A DNA stretch of 64,000 bases. Source: Rhizobium anhuiense. Its GTDB lineage: Bacteria; Pseudomonadota; Alphaproteobacteria; Rhizobiales; Rhizobiaceae. Both the position numbers and the translations under genes were made by a program. Under the pieces are notes generated by a model that did no database searches, was not told the origin of the DNA, and saw only the letters and a program-made list of their open reading frames with translations. The DNA lies in assembly GCF_003985145.1 (NCBI RefSeq), contig NZ_ML133533.1, forward strand, positions 124,001 to 188,000, read 5' to 3'. Position 1 is the first letter of the stretch; the number at the start of each line of letters is the position of its first letter. Positions 32,978 through 41,048 of the stretch are shown piece after piece.

Positions 32978-33331
32978 ATGAGACCGAAAATGGCAGGACG
33001 CCTGCCGCGAACCATCCTGGGCGTATTCGTATCGCTGGCATCGATCGATGTCGCTGCTACCGCGCCGATCCATCCGACACCGCCGCCGGTGATCTCTTCC
33101 GCCCTGCTGCAACAGGTCGCGCAAAGCAAGATACCGTCCCTCAACGGGTATCGCGGCTACAGCAGCGCCCGGGCTGGCTATATCAGGAGCTCGAACGGCT
33201 ACTGGTATCCCGCGCGCGCTTTCAATGCTTCGGACGAATATACCGGCTCGATCGGACGGCCGCAGCGCCTGAACAATGCCTGCAACTTCGGTTTTACCCC
33301 AACCAACGGCTCGTCCAAATGTAATTATTGA
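32978..33331 (+). CDS. Small secreted protein of unknown function
   Basis: 117 residues with GGGAG six bases before the ATG. An N-terminal hydrophobic stretch (TILGVFVSLASIDVAATA) looks like a signal peptide cleaved near residue 28. The mature part is Tyr-, Asn- and Ser-rich: LNGYRGYSSARAGYIRSSNG then YWYPARAF, ending in two cysteines (NACNFGF, SSKCNY). I do not recognise the family. Flanks are leuC and a convergent aldo/keto reductase, which say nothing about its role. Confidence 0.7.
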   Translation: MRPKMAGRLPRTILGVFVSLASIDVAATAPIHPTPPPVISSALLQQVAQSKIPSLNGYRGYSSARAGYIRSSNGYWYPARAFNASDEYTGSIGRPQRLNNACNFGFTPTNGSSKCNY

Positions 33332-33412
33332 TGCGACCGCCATACAAAGGCCGCCGCGGGCGATCTCTCCCGGGGCGGCCGCTGATTGGCTTAGCAATGA
33401 TTGGGACGGCGA

Positions 33413-34243
33413 TCAGAAGGTTGCTGTGTGCGGATCCGGTCCCATGCGGGCGTCGGCGCTGTCCAGCTTGGCGATCGCCGCCATGTCATCGGCATCGAGC
33501 TTGAAGTCGAACACCTTAAAATTCTCCTCGATGCGCGATGGCGTCACCGATTTCGGGATGACGACGAGGCCGGTGTCGATGTGCCAGCGGATGATCACCT
33601 GGGCCGGCGTCTTCTGATGCTTTTTGGCGATCTCGCCGATCACGGCGTTCGAGATGAACTTGCCCTGGCCGAGTGGGCTCCAGGATTCGGTGACGATGTT
33701 AAGTTTCTGATGAGCCTCCTGCGCCGCCTTCTGCTGGAAGTCGGGGTGCAGCTCGATCTGGTTGATGACGGGAACGACGCCGGTTTCGCCGATGATGCGC
33801 TCCAGATGTTCGGGATAGAAATTCGACACGCCGATCGAACGGGCGCGGCCCTCTTCCCGGATGCGCACGAAAGCTTTCCAGGTCTCGGTATAAAGACCGC
33901 GATGCGGCGACGGCCAGTGGATGAGATAGAGATCGACATACTCCGAACCGAGCTTCTTCAGGCTGCCGTCGAAGGCGCGCAGCGCATTGTCGTAGCCCTG
34001 GTCGGTATTCCTGAGCTTGGTGGTGACGAAGATGTCCTTGCGGTCGAGGCCGGAGGAGCGAATGCCTTCGCCGACGCCCTCTTCATTGTCGTAGCCGGAA
34101 GCAGTATCGATATGGCGGTAGCCTGCGGCGATCGCCGTCCGCACCGTCTGAGCGGCGATCTCCTGCGGCGTCTGCCAGACACCGAGGCCGACCTGGGGAA
34201 TGGAATGTCCGTCATGGAAAGTGATGATGGGTTGAGCGGTCAC
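33413..34243 (-). CDS. Aldo/keto reductase
   Basis: NADPH-dependent reductase of 276 residues, (beta/alpha)8 barrel. Catalytic tetrad D46, Y51, K76 and H109 are in HIDTASGYDNE, VTTKLRN and LIHWPSP. The cofactor-binding C-terminal motif IPKSVTPSRIEENF is present. The start is GTG at 34243 with CGGAG upstream (MTAQPIITFHDGH). It belongs to the group of 2,5-diketo-D-gluconate reductase-like enzymes; substrate unknown. Confidence 0.93.
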   Translation of the reverse strand: MTAQPIITFHDGHSIPQVGLGVWQTPQEIAAQTVRTAIAAGYRHIDTASGYDNEEGVGEGIRSSGLDRKDIFVTTKLRNTDQGYDNALRAFDGSLKKLGSEYVDLYLIHWPSPHRGLYTETWKAFVRIREEGRARSIGVSNFYPEHLERIIGETGVVPVINQIELHPDFQQKAAQEAHQKLNIVTESWSPLGQGKFISNAVIGEIAKKHQKTPAQVIIRWHIDTGLVVIPKSVTPSRIEENFKVFDFKLDADDMAAIAKLDSADARMGPDPHTATF

Positions 34244-34374
34244 ACTATATCTCCGGGAGTTTGAAGAATTGGACGAGGCATGAATTGCGTCCGCACCTGC
34301 GGGCGTCCCGGAACGCATTTCAGCCGGAGCGTTCGGTCACCGAAAACATATAGGCGGCCGCATCCGGAAGACAA

Positions 34375-34896
34375 TCAGACGACCCGGACAATCGTTCCCT
34401 TTCGAAGGTGCGGCAGCAGGCGGCGCATGTCGCGCAGGCTCACCGCGACGCAGCCGGCCGTCGGCTCGTAGCCTGGCCGGATCAGATGGAAGAAGATCGC
34501 CGAGCCGCGATTGCGCGCACGCGAGGAAATGTTCCAGTCCATCACCAGGCAGATATCGTAGAGCCCGTCGCTGCGCCGCATCTCTTCATGACTTGCGCCG
34601 AACGGCGCCTTGACGAGACGGTTGTAGCTGGCATTGCCGGACTGATCGCACCAGAGCATGTCGGCACGGATGCGGCGGATGGGAAGCGGCGTGACGAGCC
34701 GGCCGTTCCGCTCGCCCCGCCGGAAGCCTGATATCAGCCTCATCGAGGCGATCGGCGTGGCGCCGTCGCCCTCGCGTTTCATCACGGTACGCCCCGAGCG
34801 GCCGATCGCGGCAGGCACAGTGATCGCGCCAAGCCGGACGATCGCCCGGCTCTTACGCCCCGGCGCAGGGCGCACCACGATCGTCGATGGCGTCAT
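34375..34896 (-). CDS. L,D-transpeptidase family (YkuD) protein, apparently leaderless
   Basis: YkuD-domain protein of 173 residues. The active-site block is FFHLIRPGYEPTAGCVAVS with H137 and C149, followed by the conserved basic residue in SLRDMRRL. The family makes 3-3 peptidoglycan cross-links or attaches proteins to peptidoglycan. Neither the ATG at 34896 nor the in-frame ATG at 34968 gives a signal peptide, so export is unclear. It is divergent from the CenR-like regulator, a cell-envelope regulator in relatives. Confidence 0.85.
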   Translation of the reverse strand: MTPSTIVVRPAPGRKSRAIVRLGAITVPAAIGRSGRTVMKREGDGATPIASMRLISGFRRGERNGRLVTPLPIRRIRADMLWCDQSGNASYNRLVKAPFGASHEEMRRSDGLYDICLVMDWNISSRARNRGSAIFFHLIRPGYEPTAGCVAVSLRDMRRLLPHLRKGTIVRVV

Positions 34897-35062
34897 GCCC
34901 CGTCCCTGCCTTGTTTTTTCCATTTTTCTCGCATGTCTTGCATTGTCTGGGGCTTTGATTGAAATCATATGAAAACCTGCGCGGCAACAGCCTGCGCCCG
35001 ATCCTTGCCAAACCAGGAATTTGGCGTAGGACTAGGGGACTTAACATGAGGAAAGCAAGGGC

Positions 35063-35746
35063 ATGACCGCACGCACCATTCTTCTGGTGGATGACGACGA
35101 TGACCTTCGTCAGACCCTGACGGAGCAATTGTCGCTGTATGAGGAATTTTCGGTTTTGCAGGAAGCCAACGCCGGCAAGGGTGTTGCGACCGCCCGCTCA
35201 ACACCGGTCGATCTGCTGATCATGGATGTCGGCCTGCCCGATATGGACGGCCGCGAGGCGGTGAAACTGCTGCGCAAGGGCGGCTTCAAGGCGCCGATCA
35301 TCATGCTGACCGGCCACGATACCGATTCGGACACGATCCTCGGCCTCGAAGCCGGCGCCAACGACTATGTCACCAAGCCCTTCCGTTTCGCCGTTCTGCT
35401 CGCGCGTATCCGGGTGCAACTGCGCCAGCACGAGCAGAGCGAGGATGCGACCTTCACCGTCGGCCCCTACCTCTTCAAGCCGAGCCAGAAGTTGCTCACC
35501 ACCGACAATGGTCAGAAGATCCGGCTGACGGAAAAGGAAGCGGCGATCATCCGCTATCTCTACCGTGCCGAACAGAAGGTGGTCACCCGCGACGTGCTTC
35601 TCGAGGAAGTCTGGGGCTATAATTCCGGCGTAACGACGCATACGCTGGAAACCCACGTCTACCGCCTGCGCCAGAAGATCGAGCGCGACCCCTCCAATGC
35701 CGAAATCCTCGTCACGGAAAACGGCGGCTACAAGATCATACCCTAG
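35063..35746 (+). CDS. cenR: OmpR-family response regulator, CenR/OtpR-like
   Basis: Two-component regulator of 227 residues. The receiver domain has acidic pocket DDDDD near residue 10, phospho-acceptor D55 in LLIMDVGLPDMDG, and the switch T and K in MLTGHD and YVTKPF. The winged-helix domain spans about 125-225 (THTLETHVYRLRQKIE). No sensor kinase gene is adjacent. The next gene encodes a cyclic-nucleotide-binding protein, which I recall as the neighbour of Brucella otpR. CenR/OtpR controls envelope genes in Alphaproteobacteria; the name is inference from similarity and context. Confidence 0.8.
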   Translation: MTARTILLVDDDDDLRQTLTEQLSLYEEFSVLQEANAGKGVATARSTPVDLLIMDVGLPDMDGREAVKLLRKGGFKAPIIMLTGHDTDSDTILGLEAGANDYVTKPFRFAVLLARIRVQLRQHEQSEDATFTVGPYLFKPSQKLLTTDNGQKIRLTEKEAAIIRYLYRAEQKVVTRDVLLEEVWGYNSGVTTHTLETHVYRLRQKIERDPSNAEILVTENGGYKIIP

Positions 35747-35823
35747 AGCATTTCCGTTTTCTCCGAATCACCGAAATGCTCTATCTCTGCGTTTCACGCA
35801 ATTCCGGACGCAAGATCGCTCCG
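35745..35823. repeat. Rhizobial intergenic palindrome between cenR and the cNMP-binding gene
   Basis: AGAGCATTTCCG pairs with a CGAAATGCTCT half, then CGCAATTCCGGACG. This resembles a repeat common in Rhizobium genomes. Related partial copies occur near 45259-45332 and 46350-46384. Confidence 0.65.
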
Positions 35824-35843
35824 TACTAAGGCGAAAAGCCCGC

Positions 35844-36299
35844 ATGGCGCTGACCGACGATATCAACCTGCTCGCGCAGCTTCCTCTGTTCAAGGACATG
35901 AACGAGGATCAGCTGCGGTTGATCGCCTTCGGCGCCGACCGGCGCATGATCGCCGCCGGCCAGATGCTGTTTCGCCAGGGCTCGCCCGCCGAGAGCGCCT
36001 ACGTCATCCTCAGCGGTAGCCTGGAACTGAGCGCGACGAGCAGCGACGGCATGCAGAGGACAGAGGGGGTCGCCGGTCCCGGAACGCTGGTTTCCGAGCT
36101 GGCGCTGGTCACCTTGGTGGAGCGCAAGTTCACGGCCATCGCGCGCGAGGACACCAGCATCATCCGCATCACCCGTGCCCTCTTCCACCGGCTGATCGAG
36201 GAATATCCGGACGCAGCCCGACTGATCGAGAACCGCATCCGCGACAATCTCGCCGAACTTGCGGCAAAGGCCGCAAGCCAGTTCTACCGCTTCAGCTAA
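35844..36299 (+). CDS. Cyclic nucleotide-binding domain protein, no DNA-binding domain
   Basis: 151 residues consisting essentially of one cNMP-binding domain (about 12-125): MLFRQGSPAESAYVILSGSL and GPGTLVSELALVTLVERKFT. The phosphate-binding cassette lacks the usual R-S/T pair of CRP, so ligand binding is uncertain. There is no C-terminal HTH, unlike CRP/FNR. It lies 97 bases after cenR, probably in the same transcript, suggesting a shared role in envelope control. It is often annotated as a cAMP-dependent kinase regulatory subunit-like protein. Confidence 0.85.
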   Translation: MALTDDINLLAQLPLFKDMNEDQLRLIAFGADRRMIAAGQMLFRQGSPAESAYVILSGSLELSATSSDGMQRTEGVAGPGTLVSELALVTLVERKFTAIAREDTSIIRITRALFHRLIEEYPDAARLIENRIRDNLAELAAKAASQFYRFS

Positions 36300-36312
36300 G
36301 ACTGATAGAGAC

Positions 36313-36334
36313 AGCGCGTCCGAAAGGACGCGCT
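36313..36334. terminator. Hairpin between convergent genes
   Basis: Nine-pair stem AGCGCGTCC / GGACGCGCT with a GAAA tetraloop, overlapping the xthA stop codon. No T-run on either side, so termination is uncertain; it may protect both 3' ends. Confidence 0.5.
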
Positions 36335-37136
36335 AGAAATCGAAATGCGCCGTCACCGGCACGTGGTCGGAGGGCCGGTCCCAGCCACGCGCCTCCTTCA
36401 GGATCTCGATCCGCTTCAGATGCGGGCCGAGATCCGATGACGACCAGATATGGTCGAGACGGCGGCCGCGATCGGCGGCCTCCCAGTCCTTGGCGCGGTA
36501 GCTCCACCAGGTGTAGAGCTTCTCGTTTTCAGGCACATGCTGGCGCATGAGATCGAGCCAGGCGCCGCGCTTCATCACCTCGAGCAGCCCCTCGGTTTCG
36601 ACCGGCGTATGGCTGACGATCTTCAGAAGCTGCTTGTGCGACCAGACGTCGTGCTCCAGCGGCGCGATATTCAGGTCGCCGACGAGGATGGCCGAGGTGT
36701 TGGCCTCGCCATTGGCTTTCAGCAGCTTCATCTCCTCGATGAAATCGAGCTTGTGGCCGAATTTCGGATTGATCGTCCGATCGGGCTCGTCGCCGCCGGC
36801 CGGGACGTAGAAATTGTGCAGCCGGACGCGGCGATTGCCGTGCTCGAAGATCGCCGAGATGTGGCGGGCATCGCCGACGCCGCAATAATCCTGGCGGTGA
36901 TCCTCGGTCAGCGGAATGCGCGAAGCGATCGCCACGCCGTGATAGCCCTTCTGACCGTGGATGATGATGTGGTTATAGCCCATCGCCCGCAGCGGTGCCG
37001 CCGGAAACAGCTCGTTCGTCACCTTGGTTTCCTGCAGGCACAGGATATCAGGCCTGTGCTTGAGGACGAGTTGCTCGACGATCGGCATGCGCAGCCGCAC
37101 CGAGTTGATGTTCCAGGTGGTGATCGAAAAACCCAT
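36333..37136 (-). CDS. xthA: Exodeoxyribonuclease III
   Basis: AP endonuclease/3'-5' exonuclease of 267 residues for base excision repair. Landmarks are TTWNINSVRLR, LCLQETKV (catalytic Glu), HNFYVPAGGDEPD, LVGDLNIAP (Asp/Asn), RRLDHIWSS and the C-terminal SDHVPVTAHF with the catalytic histidine. The ATG at 37136 starts the conserved MGFSITTWN; the frame upstream to 37205 is probably leader. Downstream of lolA and ftsK on the same strand. Confidence 0.95.
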   Translation of the reverse strand: MGFSITTWNINSVRLRMPIVEQLVLKHRPDILCLQETKVTNELFPAAPLRAMGYNHIIIHGQKGYHGVAIASRIPLTEDHRQDYCGVGDARHISAIFEHGNRRVRLHNFYVPAGGDEPDRTINPKFGHKLDFIEEMKLLKANGEANTSAILVGDLNIAPLEHDVWSHKQLLKIVSHTPVETEGLLEVMKRGAWLDLMRQHVPENEKLYTWWSYRAKDWEAADRGRRLDHIWSSSDLGPHLKRIEILKEARGWDRPSDHVPVTAHFDF

Positions 37137-37269
37137 GCCCGATGCCCTCTCGCGTCCAATGCCCGCGTGTCGGCCGAGCTGCAGCTCGACGCGACGCGCT
37201 TTCATGAAAGGGCTTTAGAATAAACGCGGACGCGAGGGAACCGGCCGCGTGCGAAAGCAACCGAAAAGC

Positions 37270-37938
37270 TCAGTCGCGCGACTGAGGCGTGCCTGGGATG
37301 CTCTCATACGGCACGCGGAAGACGCGATCATCGAACTGCATGCCCGTCTTGACGTTGAAGATCATCACCGAGGTGTCCTTGCCCTGATTGTCGGTGATCG
37401 TCCATTGACGCAGGTCGTAGGTCTTCGGGTCGAACATCATGGTGATGGTCGAGTTTCCAAACACCGTATTGTTGCCGAGCGCAATCGTCGTCAGGTCCGA
37501 CTCTTCCTTCACGCCCTTCACCATGCCGGCCGACAGGTCGATGCGCTGCGCCAGGAGCAGGCTGAGCGGGGTCTTGGAGAGCGGATAGAGATCCCAGGTC
37601 TTGAGCTTCGTATTGCCGATGGCGACGTTCTTGCCGTCGGCGATCACCCGCATCGGCGACGGGTCGTCATAGTTGAAGCGCAGCTTGCCTGGGCGCTGGA
37701 TGAAGAACTTCCCGCCGGTCTGCTCGCCGCGCGGGCCGAACTGCACGAATTCGCCCTGCATCGTCGTGACGCCGGAAAAATGGTCGGCGATCGCCTGCGC
37801 GGTGCCGGAGGCGGGAGCCGCCGCCTGAGCGTAAGCGCCGAGGGGAATGGCGCTCGCCACCGCAGCGACGGCAAAGGCGCCGAGCAGATCGCGGCGCGTT
37901 ACCGTCAGGCCGGAGAGGAAGGTATCGGAGTGACTCAT
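37270..37938 (-). CDS. lolA: Outer-membrane lipoprotein carrier LolA family protein
   Basis: Periplasmic protein of 222 residues. A twin-arginine-like leader (TVTRRDLLGAFAVAAVASA) ends near residue 38 (AYAQA). The LolA core has FSGVTTMQGEFVQFGPRGEQ, FFIQRPGKLRFNYDDPSP and a C-terminal GMQFDDRVFRVP. It ferries lipoproteins from the inner to the outer membrane. AAAGGAG precedes the ATG. It follows ftsK, the same order as in many Proteobacteria. Confidence 0.88.
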   Translation of the reverse strand: MSHSDTFLSGLTVTRRDLLGAFAVAAVASAIPLGAYAQAAAPASGTAQAIADHFSGVTTMQGEFVQFGPRGEQTGGKFFIQRPGKLRFNYDDPSPMRVIADGKNVAIGNTKLKTWDLYPLSKTPLSLLLAQRIDLSAGMVKGVKEESDLTTIALGNNTVFGNSTITMMFDPKTYDLRQWTITDNQGKDTSVMIFNVKTGMQFDDRVFRVPYESIPGTPQSRD

Positions 37939-38077
37939 CTAAATCTCCTTTATGCGATCTGCATGCTGCCGAAAGGCGGCGTCTTCAAGGCATTGCGATC
38001 GGCCTGCGAGAGGTAACGGCTTCGATGCTGTCAGGTTTCCGCAAAAGCGGCTGCATCGGAAATATATGGCTGTTCTG

Positions 38078-40768
38078 TCAGCGGTCGAGGATGTCGCCTT
38101 CGGTGGGAACGAGAATCTCGCGTTTGCCGGCATGGTTGGCCGGTCCGATGATGCCTTCCTTCTCCATGCGCTCGACGAGCGAGGCGGCGCGGTTGTAGCC
38201 GATGCCGAGTCGGCGCTGGACGTAGGAGGTCGAGGCCTTGCCGTCGCGTAGCACGATGGCGACCGCCTGGTCGTAGGGATCTTCCGAATCGGACAGGTTG
38301 GAGGTGCCGGCCGGACCGCCGCCACCGCCGCCGTAATCGCCGTCGTCATCGTCATCGGCAGTGATCGCGTCGAGATATTGCGGCGAGCCCTGGGTCTTCA
38401 AGTAGGAGACGATCTCTTCCACCTCGACATCCGAAACGAACGGGCCGTGCACGCGCTGGATCCGCCCGCCGCCCGCCATATAAAGCATGTCGCCCATGCC
38501 GAGCAGCTGCTCGGCGCCCTGTTCGCCGAGAATGGTGCGGCTGTCGATCTTCGAGGTCACCTGGAAGGAAATGCGGGTCGGGAAGTTTGCCTTGATCGTG
38601 CCCGTGATGACATCGACCGATGGGCGCTGTGTGGCCATGATCACGTGGATGCCGGCGGCGCGCGCCATCTGCGCCAGCCGCTGCACGGCGCCTTCGATGT
38701 CCTTGCCGGCGACCATCATCAGGTCAGCCATCTCGTCGATGATGACGACGATATAGGGCATCGGCCTGAGATCGAATTCTTCGGTCTCGTACATCGCCTC
38801 GCCGGTATGGCGATCGAAGCCGGTCTGCACCGTGCGCGAGATCGCCTCGCCCTTCGACAGCGCCTGCTCGACGCGCGTGTTGAAGCCGTCGATGTTGCGC
38901 ACGCCGATCTTCGACATCTTCTTGTAGCGCTCTTCCATCTCGCGCACGGTCCATTTGAGCGCGACGACGGCCTTCTTCGGATCGGTGACGACAGGCGAAA
39001 GCAGATGCGGGATGCCGTCATAGACGGACAGTTCGAGCATCTTCGGGTCGATCATGATCAGCCGGCATTGTTCCGGCGTCATGCGGTAGAGCAGGGACAG
39101 GATCATCGTATTGATGGCGACCGACTTGCCCGAGCCGGTGGTGCCGGCAACAAGCAGATGCGGCATCTTGGCGAGGTCGGCGATGACGGCTTCGCCGCCG
39201 ATCGTCTTGCCCAGCGCCATGGCGAGCTTCGCCTTGCTGCCTTCGAAATCCCGGGAGGCGATGAGTTCGCGCAGATAGACGGTCTCGCGCGTCTGGTTGG
39301 GCAATTCGATGCCGATCGCGTTGCGGCCGGGCACGACGGCGACACGGGCGGCAATGGCGCTCATCGAGCGGGCGATATCGTCGGCAAGGCCGATGACCCG
39401 CGACGACTTGATGCCGGGCGCCGGCTCCAGTTCGTAGAGTGTTACGACAGGGCCGGGGCGGACATGGATGATGTCGCCCTTGACGCCGAAATCTTCGAGC
39501 ACGCCTTCGAGCATGCGGGCATTCTGCTCCAGCGCGTCGGCCGAGAGCGTGGAATCGCGCACGACATTCTTGGGTTCGGCGAGCAGATGCATCGAGGGAA
39601 GCTGGAAACCCTCGGGACGGATGAACGAGCCCTGTGCCTCGCGCTCGATGCGGGCGCTGGGCTTCGGACGCGCCACCACGGGAACGACGCGCGGTTCCGG
39701 CTTGCCGGCGGGTTTTGCCGGGGCGCGGATCATCCAGTCGTCGTCATCGTCGTCGGGCAGGATATCGGCCGGGCGCGGCGGCATGTCGGCATCGAAGGGC
39801 AGATCGTGGTCATCATCGTCGTCATCGATGGAGAGCGACGGCGCAGAGACGATGCGGCGCGGTGATGCCGCCCTTGCCCCCATCGATGGCTCCATCGACG
39901 GTTCCATACGCTCGCCGCGGACGGTTGGCGCCTTGGCGCGCACGGGTTCGTTCAGCGTGCCGAACTCGTCATCGTTGAAATCATAGGGTGATTCGTAATC
40001 ACCCTGGCGCCGCTTGCGCGGCCCCATGCCGAAGAGCCGGCGCAGCCGGCCCTGGCTCATGTACCAGGCATGCGTCATGGCGCCGCTGAAAGCCACCCAG
40101 CGGGACTCGTCGTCCTCCTCGTCCTCGTCTCCGACGACGCGGGCCTTGCTACGCGTTTCGACGTAATCCTCCTCGATTTCCTCGTCGACGTCGCTGCGGC
40201 CGACAAGGCCCGATGCAAAGAGCATCAGCCAGGCGGTCGGCGCGGCGAAGATGCAGCCGACGACCATGGCGAAGGTGCCTGTGGGATAGGTGCCGACGAA
40301 AAGTGCGGGAAAACGCAGGATCATATCGCCGACGACACCGCCGATGCCGTTCGGGATCGGCCAGGTAAGCGGCGGCGGAAAACAGCCGAGGACGGCGCAG
40401 GAAAGCACCGAACCGCCGAACCAGGCGCCGGCACGGGCGGGAATACGGCTGAAGCGACGGCCCGAGATCAGCGTCAGCGCCCAGGCGACGATCGGCAGCA
40501 TCGAAACGACGCTGGCAAGGCCGAGGAACTGCATGACGATATCGGCAAAGGCCGCACCGCTATAACCGAGAATATTCGTCGGCAGGTTGGCGGTCGCGTA
40601 GGAATAGCTCGGATCCGCGACATTCCATGTCGCCAGCGCCGCGACGCAGAACGCCAGCAGCAGAAAGATCGCAAAGCCGATGAGCGCCTGGATCTGCCGC
40701 AGCATGAATGCCGAGAAGGAGAACCGATCCGGACGGCCATCCATTGCCGGCGACGTGCTTCTTGCCAT
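38078..40768 (-). CDS. ftsK: DNA translocase FtsK
   Basis: Septal DNA pump of 896 residues for chromosome segregation and division. Four TM helices lie in about residues 20-210, followed by an acidic linker (about 210-400, many DDDD runs). The motor domain has Walker A GTTGSGKSVAINTM, Walker B YIVVIIDEMADLMMV and IMATQRPSVDVITG. The C-terminal gamma domain (about 825-890, VQRRLGIGYNRAASLVERME) reads polar KOPS sites and touches XerD. Start chosen at ATG 40768 (MARSTSPAMD). Confidence 0.95.
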   Translation of the reverse strand: MARSTSPAMDGRPDRFSFSAFMLRQIQALIGFAIFLLLAFCVAALATWNVADPSYSYATANLPTNILGYSGAAFADIVMQFLGLASVVSMLPIVAWALTLISGRRFSRIPARAGAWFGGSVLSCAVLGCFPPPLTWPIPNGIGGVVGDMILRFPALFVGTYPTGTFAMVVGCIFAAPTAWLMLFASGLVGRSDVDEEIEEDYVETRSKARVVGDEDEEDDESRWVAFSGAMTHAWYMSQGRLRRLFGMGPRKRRQGDYESPYDFNDDEFGTLNEPVRAKAPTVRGERMEPSMEPSMGARAASPRRIVSAPSLSIDDDDDDHDLPFDADMPPRPADILPDDDDDDWMIRAPAKPAGKPEPRVVPVVARPKPSARIEREAQGSFIRPEGFQLPSMHLLAEPKNVVRDSTLSADALEQNARMLEGVLEDFGVKGDIIHVRPGPVVTLYELEPAPGIKSSRVIGLADDIARSMSAIAARVAVVPGRNAIGIELPNQTRETVYLRELIASRDFEGSKAKLAMALGKTIGGEAVIADLAKMPHLLVAGTTGSGKSVAINTMILSLLYRMTPEQCRLIMIDPKMLELSVYDGIPHLLSPVVTDPKKAVVALKWTVREMEERYKKMSKIGVRNIDGFNTRVEQALSKGEAISRTVQTGFDRHTGEAMYETEEFDLRPMPYIVVIIDEMADLMMVAGKDIEGAVQRLAQMARAAGIHVIMATQRPSVDVITGTIKANFPTRISFQVTSKIDSRTILGEQGAEQLLGMGDMLYMAGGGRIQRVHGPFVSDVEVEEIVSYLKTQGSPQYLDAITADDDDDGDYGGGGGGPAGTSNLSDSEDPYDQAVAIVLRDGKASTSYVQRRLGIGYNRAASLVERMEKEGIIGPANHAGKREILVPTEGDILDR

Positions 40769-40910
40769 GTGTCTAACCCGTCCAATGCCTGAGGACACGC
40801 GAATCGCTGAAGCTTCGTCGTGCCAAAATGCGTCCGCTCTACCTAATCAGAGCCGGGTTAAAGCGATGTTAACCATGCATGCCTGGACGACAATTCCGGA
40901 CAGGGAAATG

Positions 40911-40941
40911 AAAAAGACCCGAACCTTGGAAGGTTCGGGCC
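40911..40941 (-). terminator. Rho-independent terminator of glnK-amtB
   Basis: On the minus strand CCCGAACCTT pairs with AAGGTTCGGG with almost no loop, followed by TTTTTC. It lies about 110 bases after the amtB stop. Confidence 0.85.
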
Positions 40942-40957
40942 AAATGCGGTCTATGGC

Positions 40958-40986
40958 AGCTTTTCCGGGTCTAACCCGGAAAAGCT
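40958..40986. repeat. Perfect hairpin between amtB and its terminator
   Basis: AGCTTTTCCGGGT pairs perfectly with ACCCGGAAAAGCT over 13 bases with a three-base loop. It lacks a T-run and lies between the amtB stop and the terminator; probably a 3' stabilising hairpin or repeat. Confidence 0.7.
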
Positions 40987-41048
40987 CTAGATAGGCCGCG
41001 ACGGGCCATGCAGCGGCGCCCTTTTGCCGGGCGCCGCAAACCCTGTGA

